This document shows positions 4,798-5,234 of a DNA stretch of 5,234 bases, piece after piece. The position numbers and the translations under genes are program-made. The notes beneath the pieces were generated by a model. That model was not told where the DNA came from, searched no databases, and worked only from the letters and a program-made list of their open reading frames with translations. The stretch spans positions 1-5,234 of the forward strand of contig CANIYB010000182.1 of assembly GCA_947471105.1 (NCBI GenBank). Direction: 5' to 3'. This DNA comes from Cytophagaceae bacterium (GTDB lineage: Bacteria > Bacteroidota > Bacteroidia > Cytophagales > Spirosomataceae). Within the stretch, counting starts at the first letter, position 1. Every line of letters starts with the position of its first letter.

Positions 4798-5234
4798 ATG
4801 ATTTTCTTTATTATAAATATAAAATCAGGTAGCAAAAGTACGTCAAGCAAAGCTCAATTGATTCAAATATTGAATAAAATTGAAAATTCAAGTCTACATT
4901 TTACTGAATTTCCTGGTCATGGAGGCGAATTGGCAAAATTAGCGGTAAGCCAACAAGTTTCTAAAATAATCGTTGTAGGAGGAGATGGTACCATTAATGA
5001 AGTAGCATCAGAGCTAATTCATACTAAAATTCCAATAGGAATTATCCCCATAGGATCAGGAAATGGACTTGCTAGACACCTGAATATCCCTATGGACTTC
5101 AAAGCTGCGCTAAACAAAGCTTTACATGGGAATAACAATGCAATAGATAGTTTAATGTGGAATAAAAAACCATTTTTCTGCACGGCAGGAATTGGATTTG
5201 ATGCGTATGTGGCAGAAGAATTTTCAAAGACCCA
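4798..5234 (+). CDS. Diacylglycerol-kinase-fold lipid kinase (YegS/LCB5-like), N-terminal part
   Basis: The frame opens at ATG 4798 and runs off the right edge after 145 complete codons; family members are usually about 290-310 residues, so roughly half is missing. It starts with the beta strand MIFFIINIKSGS. It has the nucleotide-binding signature VVGGDGTINEVA (59-70), then IPIGSGNGLARHL (83-95) and AGIGFDAYVAEE (130-141), all hallmarks of the DAGK catalytic domain shared by bacterial YegS/DgkB/BmrU and eukaryotic sphingosine kinases. These enzymes transfer phosphate from ATP to a lipid hydroxyl at the membrane face. The substrate (diacylglycerol, a sphingoid base or another lipid) cannot be assigned, and the C-terminal domain is outside the window. 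An alpha-oxoamine synthase gene lies about 0.85 kb upstream on the same strand, so a sphingoid-base substrate is possible but unproven. Confidence 0.9.
   Translation, partial: MIFFIINIKSGSKSTSSKAQLIQILNKIENSSLHFTEFPGHGGELAKLAVSQQVSKIIVVGGDGTINEVASELIHTKIPIGIIPIGSGNGLARHLNIPMDFKAALNKALHGNNNAIDSLMWNKKPFFCTAGIGFDAYVAEEFSKT

Noticed and set aside
1..5234. Mobile elements, CRISPR arrays, tRNA, rRNA or toxin-antitoxin genes
   Set aside because: No transposase, terminal inverted repeats, regularly spaced repeats, cloverleaf sequence or small paired genes were found; all long frames are accounted for by housekeeping-type families.

Overview
The window looks like chromosomal DNA of a Bacteroidota bacterium, probably of the Cytophagales type. 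It is AT-rich, has compact intergenic gaps and lacks clear Shine-Dalgarno sequences. It has -7 elements resembling the Bacteroidota TAnnTTTG consensus, a signal peptide cleaved before Gln, and a very short Hc1-type 'histone H1' protein typical of that phylum. The lineage call is inference from these traits; no marker RNA is present.

Layout from left to right: (1) the C-terminal end of a POT-family peptide/proton symporter, followed 9 bp later by a complete VIT1/CCC1-family iron/manganese transporter, both on +. (2) A gamma-glutamyltranspeptidase precursor on -, meeting the VIT gene tail to tail with one base between the stop codons. (3) A 134-bp divergent promoter region. (4) On +, a PLP-dependent alpha-oxoamine synthase related to serine palmitoyltransferase, cysteate acyltransferase and KBL. 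(5) A T-rich hairpin region, then a compact self-contained transcription unit: promoter, 5'-end stem-loop, a 59-residue Hc1-like DNA-binding protein (4122-4301) and a strong intrinsic terminator. (6) On -, a PhaJ-like (R)-specific enoyl-CoA hydratase that shares this terminator in the opposite direction. (7) On +, starting 43 bp from the hydratase start, the N-terminal 145 residues of a diacylglycerol-kinase-fold lipid kinase that runs off the window.

Two functional themes can be proposed. The left half concerns peptide, glutathione and metal handling: a peptide importer, a periplasmic enzyme that breaks gamma-glutamyl bonds, and a metal exporter or sequestering transporter. The right half is lipid-flavoured: an acyl-CoA plus amino acid condensing enzyme, an enoyl-CoA hydratase, and a lipid kinase of the family that includes sphingoid-base and diacylglycerol kinases. 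That set could serve sphingolipid or sulfonolipid (capnine-type) metabolism, but they are separate transcription units and the link is inference. No mobile element, CRISPR array, tRNA or rRNA is visible, and no intergenic stretch exceeds 300 bases. I see no clear sign of an entirely new system. The items most worth a second look are the substrate of the oxoamine synthase, the miniature histone-like unit with its 5' stem-loop, and the very tight gene junctions.
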